Assembly: GCA_963818855.1 (NCBI GenBank) | Contig: CAWFUH010000006.1 | Location: forward strand, 496,001 to 560,000 | Reading direction: 5' to 3' | Source: Bog-159 sp963818855 | GTDB lineage: Bacteria > Acidobacteriota > Terriglobia > Bryobacterales > Bryobacteraceae | DNA length: 64,000 nucleotides | In this document: positions 49,763 to 57,871 of the stretch, piece by piece | Numbering within the stretch: position 1 is the stretch's first letter | How the letters are laid out: the number at the start of each line of letters is the position of its first letter | Notes under the pieces: model-generated | The model's database searches: none | What the model was told of the DNA's origin: nothing | What the model saw: the letters and a program-made list of their open reading frames with translations, nothing else | Program-made: the position numbers and the translations under genes

Positions 49763-50728
49763 TTAGATGGTGGATGCCGCGCGTCCGATGCGCGCCTGCA
49801 GGTCGGGATGTCCCCGGCGGGGTCCGCGAACGATCAGCGCGCGCACATCTTCAAGGCCGCAAATTCCGCCGCGCGCGCCCATGGCCGTGCAGTTCAGCGC
49901 TGCCATGGCATTGGAAAAATCCAGTGCATCAGCCAGACTCATGCCCTGCAAAACAGAATAGCAAAACGCGCCGTGAAACACGTCTCCGGCGCCCGTGGTA
50001 TCCACGCAGTCTACAACGAAAGCGGGTGAGTAAAGGAAACGGCCGCGCTCGAGGGCCAGCACTCCGTGGGCGCCGAGAGTCATCGCCGCCACCCGCATGC
50101 CGTACTCCCGCTGGATCAATTCGAGGGCCCTCAAAGGATCGCGCTCGTTGGTCCACTGCGTGGGAAATTCGGAGCTGGCGATGAGGTAATCGACATGCGG
50201 CAGCACCTGGTCGAAGCCATGATAGATGGTATCGACATCCACCGTGACCGGCACGCCGGCCCCGTGCGCAATGCGCGCGGCATGCGCCACGGCGGGCGTG
50301 TCGTGGCCATCGATATGGAGCAGCCGCGCGCACAGGATCTGGTCGGGGGTGATTTCGGCAGGATCGATGCGCAGGCACTCGGGCCGCGACCACAGCACGG
50401 TGCGCTCGCCCGTGCCGCGATCCACGATGATATAGGCCGATTGATTGGGACACCCGGCGCGCTGCTGCACGTGATCGAGATTGATACCGGCCGCGCGCAA
50501 GCTTTCCCATTGGATGCGGCCGCGCTCGTCGTCACCGATGGAGCCGATATACTTCGCGCGCAAGCCCAGCCGTGCGCAGGCGGCCATGGCACTGGCTACC
50601 TGCCCGCCGGGACTGACAATCTCCTCTTCGAACGGGACTTTGCCGGCGAATGCGGGGAAGCGAGGGACCACCAGCAGGGTGTCAGTGGCGTTGAGGCCCA
50701 CACCCACCACGTCGAATTGAGGGGGCAC
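49763..50728 (-). CDS. PfkB-family sugar/nucleoside kinase
   Basis: A 321-residue ribokinase-like enzyme. GGQVASAMAACARLGLRAKYIGSIGDD is the first PfkB signature and DTTGAGDVFHGAFCYSVLQG the second, with the catalytic Asp in GAGD. The sugar specificity is not readable; relatives phosphorylate ribose, fructose, adenosine or 2-keto-3-deoxygluconate. The start is GTG 50728, only 6 bases after TACAAT and with no ribosome site, so the operon mRNA is probably leaderless. First gene of the PfkB - rhomboid - glutaredoxin - BshB1 operon. Confidence 0.9.
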   Translation of the reverse strand: MPPQFDVVGVGLNATDTLLVVPRFPAFAGKVPFEEEIVSPGGQVASAMAACARLGLRAKYIGSIGDDERGRIQWESLRAAGINLDHVQQRAGCPNQSAYIIVDRGTGERTVLWSRPECLRIDPAEITPDQILCARLLHIDGHDTPAVAHAARIAHGAGVPVTVDVDTIYHGFDQVLPHVDYLIASSEFPTQWTNERDPLRALELIQREYGMRVAAMTLGAHGVLALERGRFLYSPAFVVDCVDTTGAGDVFHGAFCYSVLQGMSLADALDFSNAMAALNCTAMGARGGICGLEDVRALIVRGPRRGHPDLQARIGRAASTI

Positions 50729-50763
50729 CGGTCTATTGTAGCTTGGGCTGCGCCGGGGTCAGC

Positions 50764-51315
50764 CTACTTCACCCCGATCTCGTAAACGTATATGTAGTGC
50801 AGCACACCGCCGGCGGTAATCGGCACGATGCCGGAGGGTGTCCAGCCGCGGATCTCATAGTCATTCGAGACAACCCGCGCACCAGGTTTCAGATACTTCT
50901 CCAGTTTCGGGCGGATCCGCTCGTTCGAACTGGTCAGCAGGTACAGGGTCACCACGTCGGCGGGACTCAAATCGACATTCAGCATGTTCTCATGAATCAG
51001 CTTGACGCTGCCTTCCAGACCGAGCGCCTTGATGCGCGCCTGCGTGGATTTGCAAAGGTCCCCGCGCAACTCCACTCCTACCGCGCGCGCGTGGAACTTT
51101 TGGGCCGCCGTGATGATGATGCGGCCGTCGCCGCTGCCCAGGTCGTAAACCATTTCGCCGGGCTTGACGCGGGCCGCGCTCAACATTCTTTCCACCACCT
51201 CCTGGGGACTGGGAATGTAGGGCGCCAGATTGTCTTTGCTGAACTGCTGGGAATAGGAAACCGCCGCGGCCCCCAAGGCCAGCAGCACCGCCGCCGGGAA
51301 GATATGAACCCGCAT
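50764..51315 (-). CDS. Exported SAM-dependent methyltransferase-like protein
   Basis: A 183-residue class I methyltransferase fold: VYDLGSGDGRIIITAAQKFHARAVGVEL is motif I plus the following helix, and NMLNVDLSPADVVTLYLLTS is motif IV. It starts with a signal peptide-like segment (MRVHIFPAAVLLALGAAAVSYSQQ). This places a SAM enzyme outside the cytoplasm, which is odd because SAM is cytoplasmic; the hydrophobic stretch may instead anchor it. The start ATG lies 3 bases after the stop of the gene upstream. Function unknown; related proteins are widespread. Confidence 0.8.
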   Translation of the reverse strand: MRVHIFPAAVLLALGAAAVSYSQQFSKDNLAPYIPSPQEVVERMLSAARVKPGEMVYDLGSGDGRIIITAAQKFHARAVGVELRGDLCKSTQARIKALGLEGSVKLIHENMLNVDLSPADVVTLYLLTSSNERIRPKLEKYLKPGARVVSNDYEIRGWTPSGIVPITAGGVLHYIYVYEIGVK

Positions 51316-51318
51316 CAG

Positions 51319-52524
51319 TTATTGAGAAGCGCCGTTCACCGCTTGCTTCGTCAATCTCGATTTTACTATACGGGACATGATATCGCCCCAGGCATTCCAC
51401 AAATCGCGCGGCCGGGTGATGGTGTACTCGACGCCCTTCAGGTACTTCACCGCGTTGCCGATGGCGTCGCGCCACGGAACGCCTTGCGGGTCGAGATTAT
51501 AGTTCATGTAGAAGAGCGGGTATTCGATGTCCGCGACCTTCCTGAGCGACTCCTGCGGCACGCCGTTATCCAGCAGCGCTTTCGGCCCGGCGAAGATGAC
51601 CGCATCCGGATGGTCTCTCGTGTTCAATTCCTCGGTGAACAGGTTGGTGAGGAATTCGGTTTCGCCGCGCTTCTGGCTGAGCCGCTTGAGATCGATGGTT
51701 CCCAGATTCAGGGAGTGCAAAGCCTCGCCCAGGGCCGGGAAATCGATGCGCGGCGAATCCTTCTGTCGGAAAAGGACTCGGCGTTCTTGCAGGTTGAAGG
51801 CCACGATCGAGAAGGTGCCGATGCGCGGCTCGCGCGCGATTCCCCGCAGGATGGAGATCAATGCATTCATGTCCAGCGGGTGGAGCGCCGCCGCGGCCGC
51901 ATCCTGCGGTGCGAAGTTCACCAGCACCTTCACATTGAACGGGCTGGCCGCCTTGTCGCGCGGCACCGGCGGCTCGTCCTTAAACGGTTCGTTATCGGTG
52001 CTCAGTACCGTGTTCGGAGGCACATCCAACGTGACCGGTTTGTCCTTGGGCGGCACCACAGCTTCGATATCCCAGAAAGCCGAGCACACGCGTTCCGCGC
52101 GATCCCGCATCAGCCAGTCGATATGGTATTTTCCTTCGCCTACGTCGAAGCTGCCCTGCAGATAGGCGTCGCCCCGCGCGTCTTCTTCGATTTCCGGCAC
52201 GTTGACCCGCTGCGACAGGTAAACCGGTTCGTCCTTATGGGCATCGGGTGTGACGCGGAAGATCATGGTCAGGAGATTGTGCATCCCCGCCAATTCCTTC
52301 AACGGCACGCTAACCTCGTAACCCGCGTGGAACTTCATGTCGAAGCCCAGCGTGGGTTTTACGGAGGTGGAGGTACAGGGAAGATCTTTGCGCGGATCCT
52401 GCGATTCCAGCACGGCCGCGTCCGTGTTGAAAAGGTGCGTCTCGCCAGCCGGTCCGGAACCCGGCAGAATACTCTGGCCGCGCACCGCGGCTGCGAGCAA
52501 CAGCAGACTGGCGGCTGCGCGCAT
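51319..52524 (-). CDS. Exported acidobacterial protein, VWFA-related
   Basis: About 401 residues, signal peptide MRAAASLLLLAAAVRGQ when started at 52524 (ATG codons at 52563 and 52584 lie upstream). Blocks such as KVLVNFAPQDAAAAALHPLDMNALISILRGI and FSIVAFNLQERRVLFRQKDS fit the VWFA-related group common in Acidobacteria (TIGR03436-like), but a full MIDAS DxSxS is not seen. The N-terminal half (TLGFDMKFHAGYEVSVPLKEL) is a beta-domain. It precedes the exported methyltransferase by 3 bases, so they form one operon. Confidence 0.75.
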   Translation of the reverse strand: MRAAASLLLLAAAVRGQSILPGSGPAGETHLFNTDAAVLESQDPRKDLPCTSTSVKPTLGFDMKFHAGYEVSVPLKELAGMHNLLTMIFRVTPDAHKDEPVYLSQRVNVPEIEEDARGDAYLQGSFDVGEGKYHIDWLMRDRAERVCSAFWDIEAVVPPKDKPVTLDVPPNTVLSTDNEPFKDEPPVPRDKAASPFNVKVLVNFAPQDAAAAALHPLDMNALISILRGIAREPRIGTFSIVAFNLQERRVLFRQKDSPRIDFPALGEALHSLNLGTIDLKRLSQKRGETEFLTNLFTEELNTRDHPDAVIFAGPKALLDNGVPQESLRKVADIEYPLFYMNYNLDPQGVPWRDAIGNAVKYLKGVEYTITRPRDLWNAWGDIMSRIVKSRLTKQAVNGASQ

Positions 52525-52747
52525 GCTTAACACGGGAAGAGAGTCTATCGAGTGCGACGACATGGCCGGGACCCTGTCACCCATTCCAGTTTATCCCCAA
52601 AGGGCGCTCACGTCGCGCCGATGTTCGTATTATGCCGCATATTTGAGAAAGTGCAACATAAAATCGTGTGCACGAACGTACTGGTAGGGGTATGCTCCAT
52701 TTAAGAAGGTTCGTCGGCTGACATTTTGGCACCAGCCGTCCAGGTGG

Positions 52748-52806
52748 AACCGCTCCCTCACGGTCGCGGCTCAGCAACTTGACCCGCGACCCGTGGGGGA
52801 GCGGTT
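52748..52806. repeat. Long inverted repeat in the spacer before the aminotransferase gene
   Basis: AACCGCTCCCTCACGGTCGCG at 52748-52768 faces CGCGACCCGTGGGGGAGCGGTT at 52785-52806, about 20 paired bases with one mismatch, one bulge and a 16-base loop. AAGCCAAACG follows three times (52818-52848). Hairpins of this kind recur in genomes of this group, to my recollection. The 297-base spacer has no other feature apart from the aminotransferase ribosome site. Confidence 0.8.
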
Positions 52807-52881
52807 TCGGCTACAATAAGCCAAACGAAGCCAAAACGAAGCCAAACGCGGCCTCGACGGCCCGCGCAATAAGGAGGTCTT

Positions 52882-54141
52882 ATGGAACGCCGCCATTTCT
52901 TGAGGGCCGCCGGCGCCCTGGCACTACTCCGTCTCGATGCCATACAGCGCGCCCGCGCCGCGACGGTGGGAAACAATCGCGCCGCCGAGGACCTGGCACG
53001 CGATGAAGATTTCTGGCGCGACATTCAGTCGTCGTTCACGCTGGACCGCAATATCATCAACCTGAACAACGGCGGCGTCAGCCCCTCCCCGCGGGTGGTG
53101 CAGGAATCCATGCGCCGAGCTCTGGAGTTCAGCAACATCGCACCGGCGCGCACCATGTGGGTGGTGCTGGAGCCCGAAGTCGAAACCGTGCGGCAGCGGC
53201 TGGCCGCGGACTTTGGTTGCGATCCGGAGGAGATGGCTATCACGCGCAACGCATCGGAGGCCTTGGAAAACGTCCAGTCGGGGCTGGACCTGAAAGCCGG
53301 CGATGAGGTTCTGACCACCGACCAGGACTACCCGCGCATGATCACCACTTGGAAGCAGCGCGAACGCCGTGACGGCATCGTGCTGAAGACCATTTCCTTC
53401 CCTACGCCGCCGCCTTCGCTCGACGATCTGGCGGAGCGCTTCGAGCGGGCCATTACGCCGCGCACCCGCGTGATCCATTTTTGCCACATCACCAACCTCA
53501 CCGGGCAGATTTTCCCGGTCAAGCGCATCTGCCAGATGGCGCGCAGCCGCGGTATCGAGGCCATTGTGGATGGCGCGCACGCTTACGCTCAATTCCCATT
53601 CAAGCACGCCGACCTGGATTGCGATTACTACGGCACCAGCCTGCACAAATGGCTGCTGGCACCGCATGGGACCGGCTTTCTGTACGTGCGCAAGTCCAAA
53701 ATCGGGAAAGTGTGGCCGCTAATGGCCGCTCCGGCGGAGATGACGGATAACATTCGTAAATTCGAAGAAATCGGCACGCATCCGGCCGCCAACCACAACG
53801 CCATTGCGGATGCGCTGGAGTTTCACACGGCCATCGGGGTAGAGCGGAAAGCGGCGCGCTTGCGCTATCTGCGCACGGTATGGACTGAGCGCCTCACGCA
53901 CCTGCCCGGCGTTTCCACGCCTACCAGTTCCGATCCGCGGCAAAGCTGTGGTATCGGGATGCTGACGGTGGAAGGCAAAGAGCCGGGTCCGCTGGCGGAT
54001 CAGCTGTGGGATAAATATCGCATCCTGACGGTGGCCATTGTGCATCCGCAGTTTAAGGGTTTGCGGATTACTCCGAACGTTTATACCACGCTGCCCGAGA
54101 TTGAGACGTTCTGCGGCGCGGTGGAGAAGCTGATCGCTTAG
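52882..54141 (+). CDS. Tat-exported class V aminotransferase, isopenicillin-N-epimerase-like
   Basis: A 419-residue PLP enzyme of aminotransferase class V. The N-terminus MERRHFLRAAGALALLRL is a twin-arginine signal, so the folded PLP enzyme should be exported. Typical motifs: LNNGGVSPSPRVVQ, ITRNASEALE, HITNLTGQIFPV, VDGAHAYAQF, and the PLP lysine in GTSLHKWLLAPHGTGF. Relatives include isopenicillin N epimerase-like and cysteine desulfurase-like enzymes; the substrate is unknown. The ribosome site AAGGAGG lies 6 bases before ATG. No partner gene is adjacent. Confidence 0.9.
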   Translation: MERRHFLRAAGALALLRLDAIQRARAATVGNNRAAEDLARDEDFWRDIQSSFTLDRNIINLNNGGVSPSPRVVQESMRRALEFSNIAPARTMWVVLEPEVETVRQRLAADFGCDPEEMAITRNASEALENVQSGLDLKAGDEVLTTDQDYPRMITTWKQRERRDGIVLKTISFPTPPPSLDDLAERFERAITPRTRVIHFCHITNLTGQIFPVKRICQMARSRGIEAIVDGAHAYAQFPFKHADLDCDYYGTSLHKWLLAPHGTGFLYVRKSKIGKVWPLMAAPAEMTDNIRKFEEIGTHPAANHNAIADALEFHTAIGVERKAARLRYLRTVWTERLTHLPGVSTPTSSDPRQSCGIGMLTVEGKEPGPLADQLWDKYRILTVAIVHPQFKGLRITPNVYTTLPEIETFCGAVEKLIA

Positions 54142-54223
54142 CCGCCTTGTGGGCCGGCGCCGCATTGGCCACACGTAGCTCGGCGCACGGCTGCGCCATC
54201 AGTATGTCACACTAGAGAAACGG

Positions 54224-54661
54224 ATGAGTTTCCTCGACAACCTGGAAAGTAACCTGAAAAGCGTAGAGTCACAAGAGGAGCGCCGCAACCCGACGGGCCG
54301 CGAAGCGAAGGTCAGAGACTTCGAGCGCGCGCGGGTACAGGCTTCGGCGGCAGTTGCGGAGCAGCTCCGCAAGGGTCCATACGCGGCGGAATTGCTGCGC
54401 CAGGCCACCCGGCTGGGCCATGCCATGCGCACCAAGGTCCACCTGGCTTGGTTGGGAACCACTCTGCGGCTCGAAGCACGCGGATCGAAGCTGGAGTTGC
54501 GGCCCACGCCACGGGGCGTAGTTGCGGTTTTCATTGCGGACAACACCGAGGTGCGCAATGTGGCCGTGGATCTGGCGGGCAATCCGGAAAACCTCGCGCG
54601 CGAATGGCTGGCGTCGCTGCCGCCGATACCTGCCGCCACGGCGGAGCCGGAATGGGAGTAG
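54224..54661 (+). CDS. Protein of unknown function
   Basis: A 145-residue soluble protein with a helical N-terminal half (MSFLDNLESNLKSVESQEER, ERARVQASAAVAEQLRKGPYAAELL) and a beta-rich C-terminal half (HLAWLGTTLRLEARGSKLELRPTPRGVVAVF). It has no signal peptide. I do not recognise the family. It precedes the exported methyltransferase by 37 bases on the same strand and may be co-transcribed. Confidence 0.7.
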   Translation: MSFLDNLESNLKSVESQEERRNPTGREAKVRDFERARVQASAAVAEQLRKGPYAAELLRQATRLGHAMRTKVHLAWLGTTLRLEARGSKLELRPTPRGVVAVFIADNTEVRNVAVDLAGNPENLAREWLASLPPIPAATAEPEWE

Positions 54662-54698
54662 AACTCCTGGTGGTCTGAGTTAGTATCCGAGCGCGGCC

Positions 54699-56021
54699 AT
54701 GCGACGAACACTTTGGCTTCTGGCGGGAGTGTGGACCGCCTGCGCAATCGCCGGCTCGGACTCGCCGGGAGTGCGGTTCCTGAATTTTACGGAAGCACAG
54801 GAAGTACTCACCGCCTTCGGCCGCACGGATGACACTTCCGCGTGGGACGCCTGGGTTAGAAACCAGGATCGCGCCGTGCGGGCCCGGGTCGAGCGCGGGG
54901 TGGAGGACTCCATCAGTAACCTGATTGCGTTCGGAAACTCATTCACGGCGTTGCCGCGTTTGGCGTCCGCCGAATCGGCCCTCTCCGCATCTGGCGCCCT
55001 GGTGGAGGCGGCCCGCAGCCGCGTACGGTCCGCGGCGGCAGCCTTGGCGCAGCCTTCTACAAACGAGCGACTGATTTTCGCGCGCAATTATTTCGTAGGA
55101 CGCGGCGTGCCCCAGAAGGATATAGAGGCCGTGTTGGAGGCCAACCTGGCACGTTTCGCTTTGGAGCAGCGCGGATATCAGGAGAGGTTGCGATCGCTCT
55201 CTCCAAGCGGCGATCCGCACCAGGCGCTGTTCGTAAGGGCTACGCTGTTCGACCGGCGCGGTTTGTCTGTGGACACATCCCTGCTTCCCAATTACGCCTT
55301 AGAGGACACCCTGCGCGCGATGTTGCGCAAGGGAGCTTTAGCTCCGGGCCGCCTCCACAGCATTGCCGTGATCGGTCCCGGGCTGGACTTTGCGGACAAG
55401 CGCGACGGCTACGACTTTTACCCGGTGCAGACCATTCAACCGTTCGCCGTGATGGAAGCTGTCGCCCGGCTGGGCCTGGGAAAGCTGGACGAGTTGCACG
55501 TGGTCACATGTGATTTGAATCCGGCGGTGAATGCGCACGTCCGGCGGCTGGCCCAGCTGGCCGGTGTGGGAACTCCGTACGTGGTGCAACTTCCGCGTAG
55601 CGGCGCGGCGGGCTGGACACCGCAGGCCATCGGCTACTGGGAGCACTTTGGTGAGTTGATTGGTTCGACTGTCGCGCCGTTGGCCGCGCCGGAAGGGATC
55701 AAGATGCGTGCTGTTTCTGTGCGGCCGATGTATGCGTCGCGGATTGAGCCGCTGGACTTGAATGTGGTCGGGCAGATCCTCGACGCGCGAAAGTTCGATC
55801 TGCTGGTGGCAACGAATATCCTGGTCTACTACGATCGCTTCCAACAGGCATTAGCCCTGGCAGGAATTGCCCGGATGATGAACCCGGGCGGTGTGTTCCT
55901 ATCGAACACTGTGCTGCCGGCGGAAAAGCCGGCGGATCTTGAGTACCTGGGACGCCGCAGCGTGAGCTACAGCACGGCTGGCAGTTACGGAGACGATATC
56001 GTCGTGTACCGGCGCAAATGA
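54699..56021 (+). CDS. Exported protein with CheR-like SAM methyltransferase domain
   Basis: A 440-residue protein with signal peptide (MRRTLWLLAGVWTACAIAG). The first half is helical. The second half contains a SAM-binding fold: RLHSIAVIGPGLDFADKRDGYDFYP (motif I), ELHVVTCDLNPAVNAHVRRL (motif II) and KFDLLVATNILVYYDRFQQALAL, which resembles CheR-type methyltransferases. As with the gene at 50764, a SAM enzyme with an export signal is unexpected. Ends GDDIVVYRRK. A four-hairpin repeat follows the stop within 6 bases. Confidence 0.75.
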   Translation: MRRTLWLLAGVWTACAIAGSDSPGVRFLNFTEAQEVLTAFGRTDDTSAWDAWVRNQDRAVRARVERGVEDSISNLIAFGNSFTALPRLASAESALSASGALVEAARSRVRSAAAALAQPSTNERLIFARNYFVGRGVPQKDIEAVLEANLARFALEQRGYQERLRSLSPSGDPHQALFVRATLFDRRGLSVDTSLLPNYALEDTLRAMLRKGALAPGRLHSIAVIGPGLDFADKRDGYDFYPVQTIQPFAVMEAVARLGLGKLDELHVVTCDLNPAVNAHVRRLAQLAGVGTPYVVQLPRSGAAGWTPQAIGYWEHFGELIGSTVAPLAAPEGIKMRAVSVRPMYASRIEPLDLNVVGQILDARKFDLLVATNILVYYDRFQQALALAGIARMMNPGGVFLSNTVLPAEKPADLEYLGRRSVSYSTAGSYGDDIVVYRRK

Positions 56022-56026
56022 GTGGG

Positions 56027-56139
56027 GCAGACCTCCAGGTCTGCGCGGGTCCTCCAGGACCCGCCCTTCGCGCTTGGAATCAGCCGTTCCAAACGCGAGC
56101 AGGCCGACGTGGACGTCGGCCGCAGGACTGGAGTCCTGC
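56027..56139. repeat. TGGA/TCCA-tetraloop hairpin repeat, locus D
   Basis: Four perfect stem-loops: GCAGACC/GGTCTGC (TCCA, 56027-56044), GCGGGTCC/GGACCCGC (TCCA, 56045-56064), GGCCGACG/CGTCGGCC (TGGA, 56102-56121) and GCAGGAC/GTCCTGC (TGGA, 56122-56139). Between them CGCGCTTGGAA pairs with TTCCAAACGCG (56069-56097). The first stem equals locus C and the last equals locus B. The convergent AlkA-type gene ends at 56210. Confidence 0.88.
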
Positions 56140-56209
56140 CCCATAATTCATGAAGGTGTTCGGTCGCGCGAAACGAAGTGGATTGGGCTCTCAGCCTCGC
56201 CCCACGGGG

Positions 56210-56851
56210 CTACAAATTCGCGTTCGATTCCAAACTGCGCCAGAGATACCAGGCGGCCACGGTGCAGTAAGGATGCCAGCGCGCACCCAGCGCTTCGATC
56301 TCAGCAGGCTTCGGCAGTTCGGCCAGACCATACGCCTTGCGAATCGCTGCGCGTACGCCTAAATCGCCGCTCGGCAGAACATTAGTGCGGCGCAGCGCGA
56401 AGATCAGAAACATGTGGGCCGTCCAGACGCCGATGCCTTTCACCTGCGTGAGCCGCTCAATCACTTGTGCGTCCGCAAGCGCGGGCAATTCCGCGAAATC
56501 CAGGACACCTGCGCGCGTCTGGCGCGCCAGATCCCGAATGTAGGCCGTCTTCTGCTTGGACAGGCCCAGCGCGCGCATCCTGGCCGGACGCAGCGCCAGA
56601 ATGTTCTCTGGTGTCAGTAATCCGTCCGGCAGGGCGGCCACCAGGCGATCGAGGATCACCCGCGCCACGCGTCCGCTCAGTTGCTGGTTCACGATGGACC
56701 GCACCAGCGTGGCGAAGCCCGGCTCGCGGTACTCCAGCCGGTAAGCACCCACACGCTGGATGATACCGCCCATAACCGGGTCGGCCGCTTGCAGATGACG
56801 GATAGCTTTGCGCATTATTGTAACAGGGCTGCGAGCAGCCACGTCCGTCAT
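56210..56851 (-). CDS. AlkA-type DNA-3-methyladenine glycosylase
   Basis: A 213-residue HhH-GPD base-excision enzyme. FATLVRSIVNQQLSGRVARVILDRL and RALGLSKQKTAYIRDLA are followed by the helix-hairpin-helix VKGIGVWTAHMFLIFAL and the catalytic Asp D163 in PSGDLGVRAAI. It removes alkylated purines. The ATG at 56851 lies 10 bases from the divergent VWFA gene start; the in-frame ATG at 56815 is an alternative. There is no AlkA N-terminal TBP-like domain, so it resembles the shorter MAG/AlkA2 type. Confidence 0.9.
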   Translation of the reverse strand: MTDVAARSPVTIMRKAIRHLQAADPVMGGIIQRVGAYRLEYREPGFATLVRSIVNQQLSGRVARVILDRLVAALPDGLLTPENILALRPARMRALGLSKQKTAYIRDLARQTRAGVLDFAELPALADAQVIERLTQVKGIGVWTAHMFLIFALRRTNVLPSGDLGVRAAIRKAYGLAELPKPAEIEALGARWHPYCTVAAWYLWRSLESNANL

Positions 56852-56860
56852 TGTAACCCT

Positions 56861-57871
56861 ATGGCCCTGACTAACGCCGCGCTTGAGCGCATCATTTTAT
56901 CTTTAGTGCTGCTGGCGCCGCCCCTGTTGCCCCAGCAGAATCCCACCGAGCAGAAGCCTGCCGAAGAGCCGCAACCGCCCTCCATCTCGGTGGAGGTCGC
57001 GCTGGTCAATATACTGGCCTCGGTGCACGACAAGCACGGCGGGCTGATTGGCAATCTGACCAAGGACGACTTCACGGTCCTTGAAGACGGCAAACCGCAA
57101 ACCATCAAATACTTTACACGCGAAACCGATCTGCCGCTTACCATCGGTCTGCTCATCGACGTGAGCGCCAGCCAGCGAAACCTGCTGGATATCGAGAGGC
57201 ACGCCGCCCATCAGTTCTTCTCGCAGGTGCTGCGCAAGAAGGACGAGGCTTTCCTGATCAGTTTCGGGGAAGAGTCGGAATTATTGCAGGATTATACAAA
57301 TTCGCCCAAACTGCTGCAAGCGGGACTTGCGCAATTGCAGATTAATTCCGGCGCGGGTGGTTTCGGGCCGGGCCCTGTGCCGACCATCAGCCAGCCGCGC
57401 GGCACGGTGCTGTACGACGCGGTGTACCTGGCGGCCAACGAAAAACTGCGGTCGGAAGTGGGGCGCAAAGTCATCGTGCTGATTACCGATGGTATCGACG
57501 AAGGCAGCAAGCTGAAAATCGAAGAAGCCATCGAGGCCTCGCAGAAATCCGATGTGGTCATCTTCAGCATCGACTATGCGGATCCCAGCGCCTATGGCCC
57601 GTTTTCGTTCGGCGGCGTCAGCGATTTCGCGCTCCAGCGAATGTCCGGCGAGACCGGCGGCCGCGTCTTCAAGGTGGATCGCAGGCACACGCTGGATGAT
57701 GCGTTCAAGGAGTTGCAGGACGAGATGCGCAGCCAGTATTCGATCGCCTACACATCCACCAACCCGGAGCAGGACGGCTCCTTCCGCAAGCTAGTGGTCA
57801 AGGTATCGGACAAGAATCTGAAGGTGCAGGTGCGTAAAGGGTACTACGCCATCAAGCCCGAGAAGACCTGA
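56861..57871 (+). CDS. VWFA-related acidobacterial protein (TIGR03436)
   Basis: About 336 residues: a signal-like N-terminus (MALTNAALERIILSLVLLAPPLLPQ), the domain entry VEVALVNILASVHDKHGGLIGNLTKDDFTVLEDGKPQTI, then a von Willebrand A domain with MIDAS residues DVSAS (GLLIDVSASQRNLL), YDAVYLAANEKL and VLITDGIDEGS. TIGR03436 proteins are exported or membrane-anchored and bind a divalent ion; role unknown. The longer frame to 56681 overlaps the AlkA gene and is rejected. The 3' end overlaps rfbD by 28 bases. Confidence 0.88.
   Translation: MALTNAALERIILSLVLLAPPLLPQQNPTEQKPAEEPQPPSISVEVALVNILASVHDKHGGLIGNLTKDDFTVLEDGKPQTIKYFTRETDLPLTIGLLIDVSASQRNLLDIERHAAHQFFSQVLRKKDEAFLISFGEESELLQDYTNSPKLLQAGLAQLQINSGAGGFGPGPVPTISQPRGTVLYDAVYLAANEKLRSEVGRKVIVLITDGIDEGSKLKIEEAIEASQKSDVVIFSIDYADPSAYGPFSFGGVSDFALQRMSGETGGRVFKVDRRHTLDDAFKELQDEMRSQYSIAYTSTNPEQDGSFRKLVVKVSDKNLKVQVRKGYYAIKPEKT

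Noticed and set aside
56681..56860. N-terminal extension of the VWFA gene
   Set aside because: It lies wholly inside the AlkA gene on the other strand and precedes a good signal peptide at 56861.
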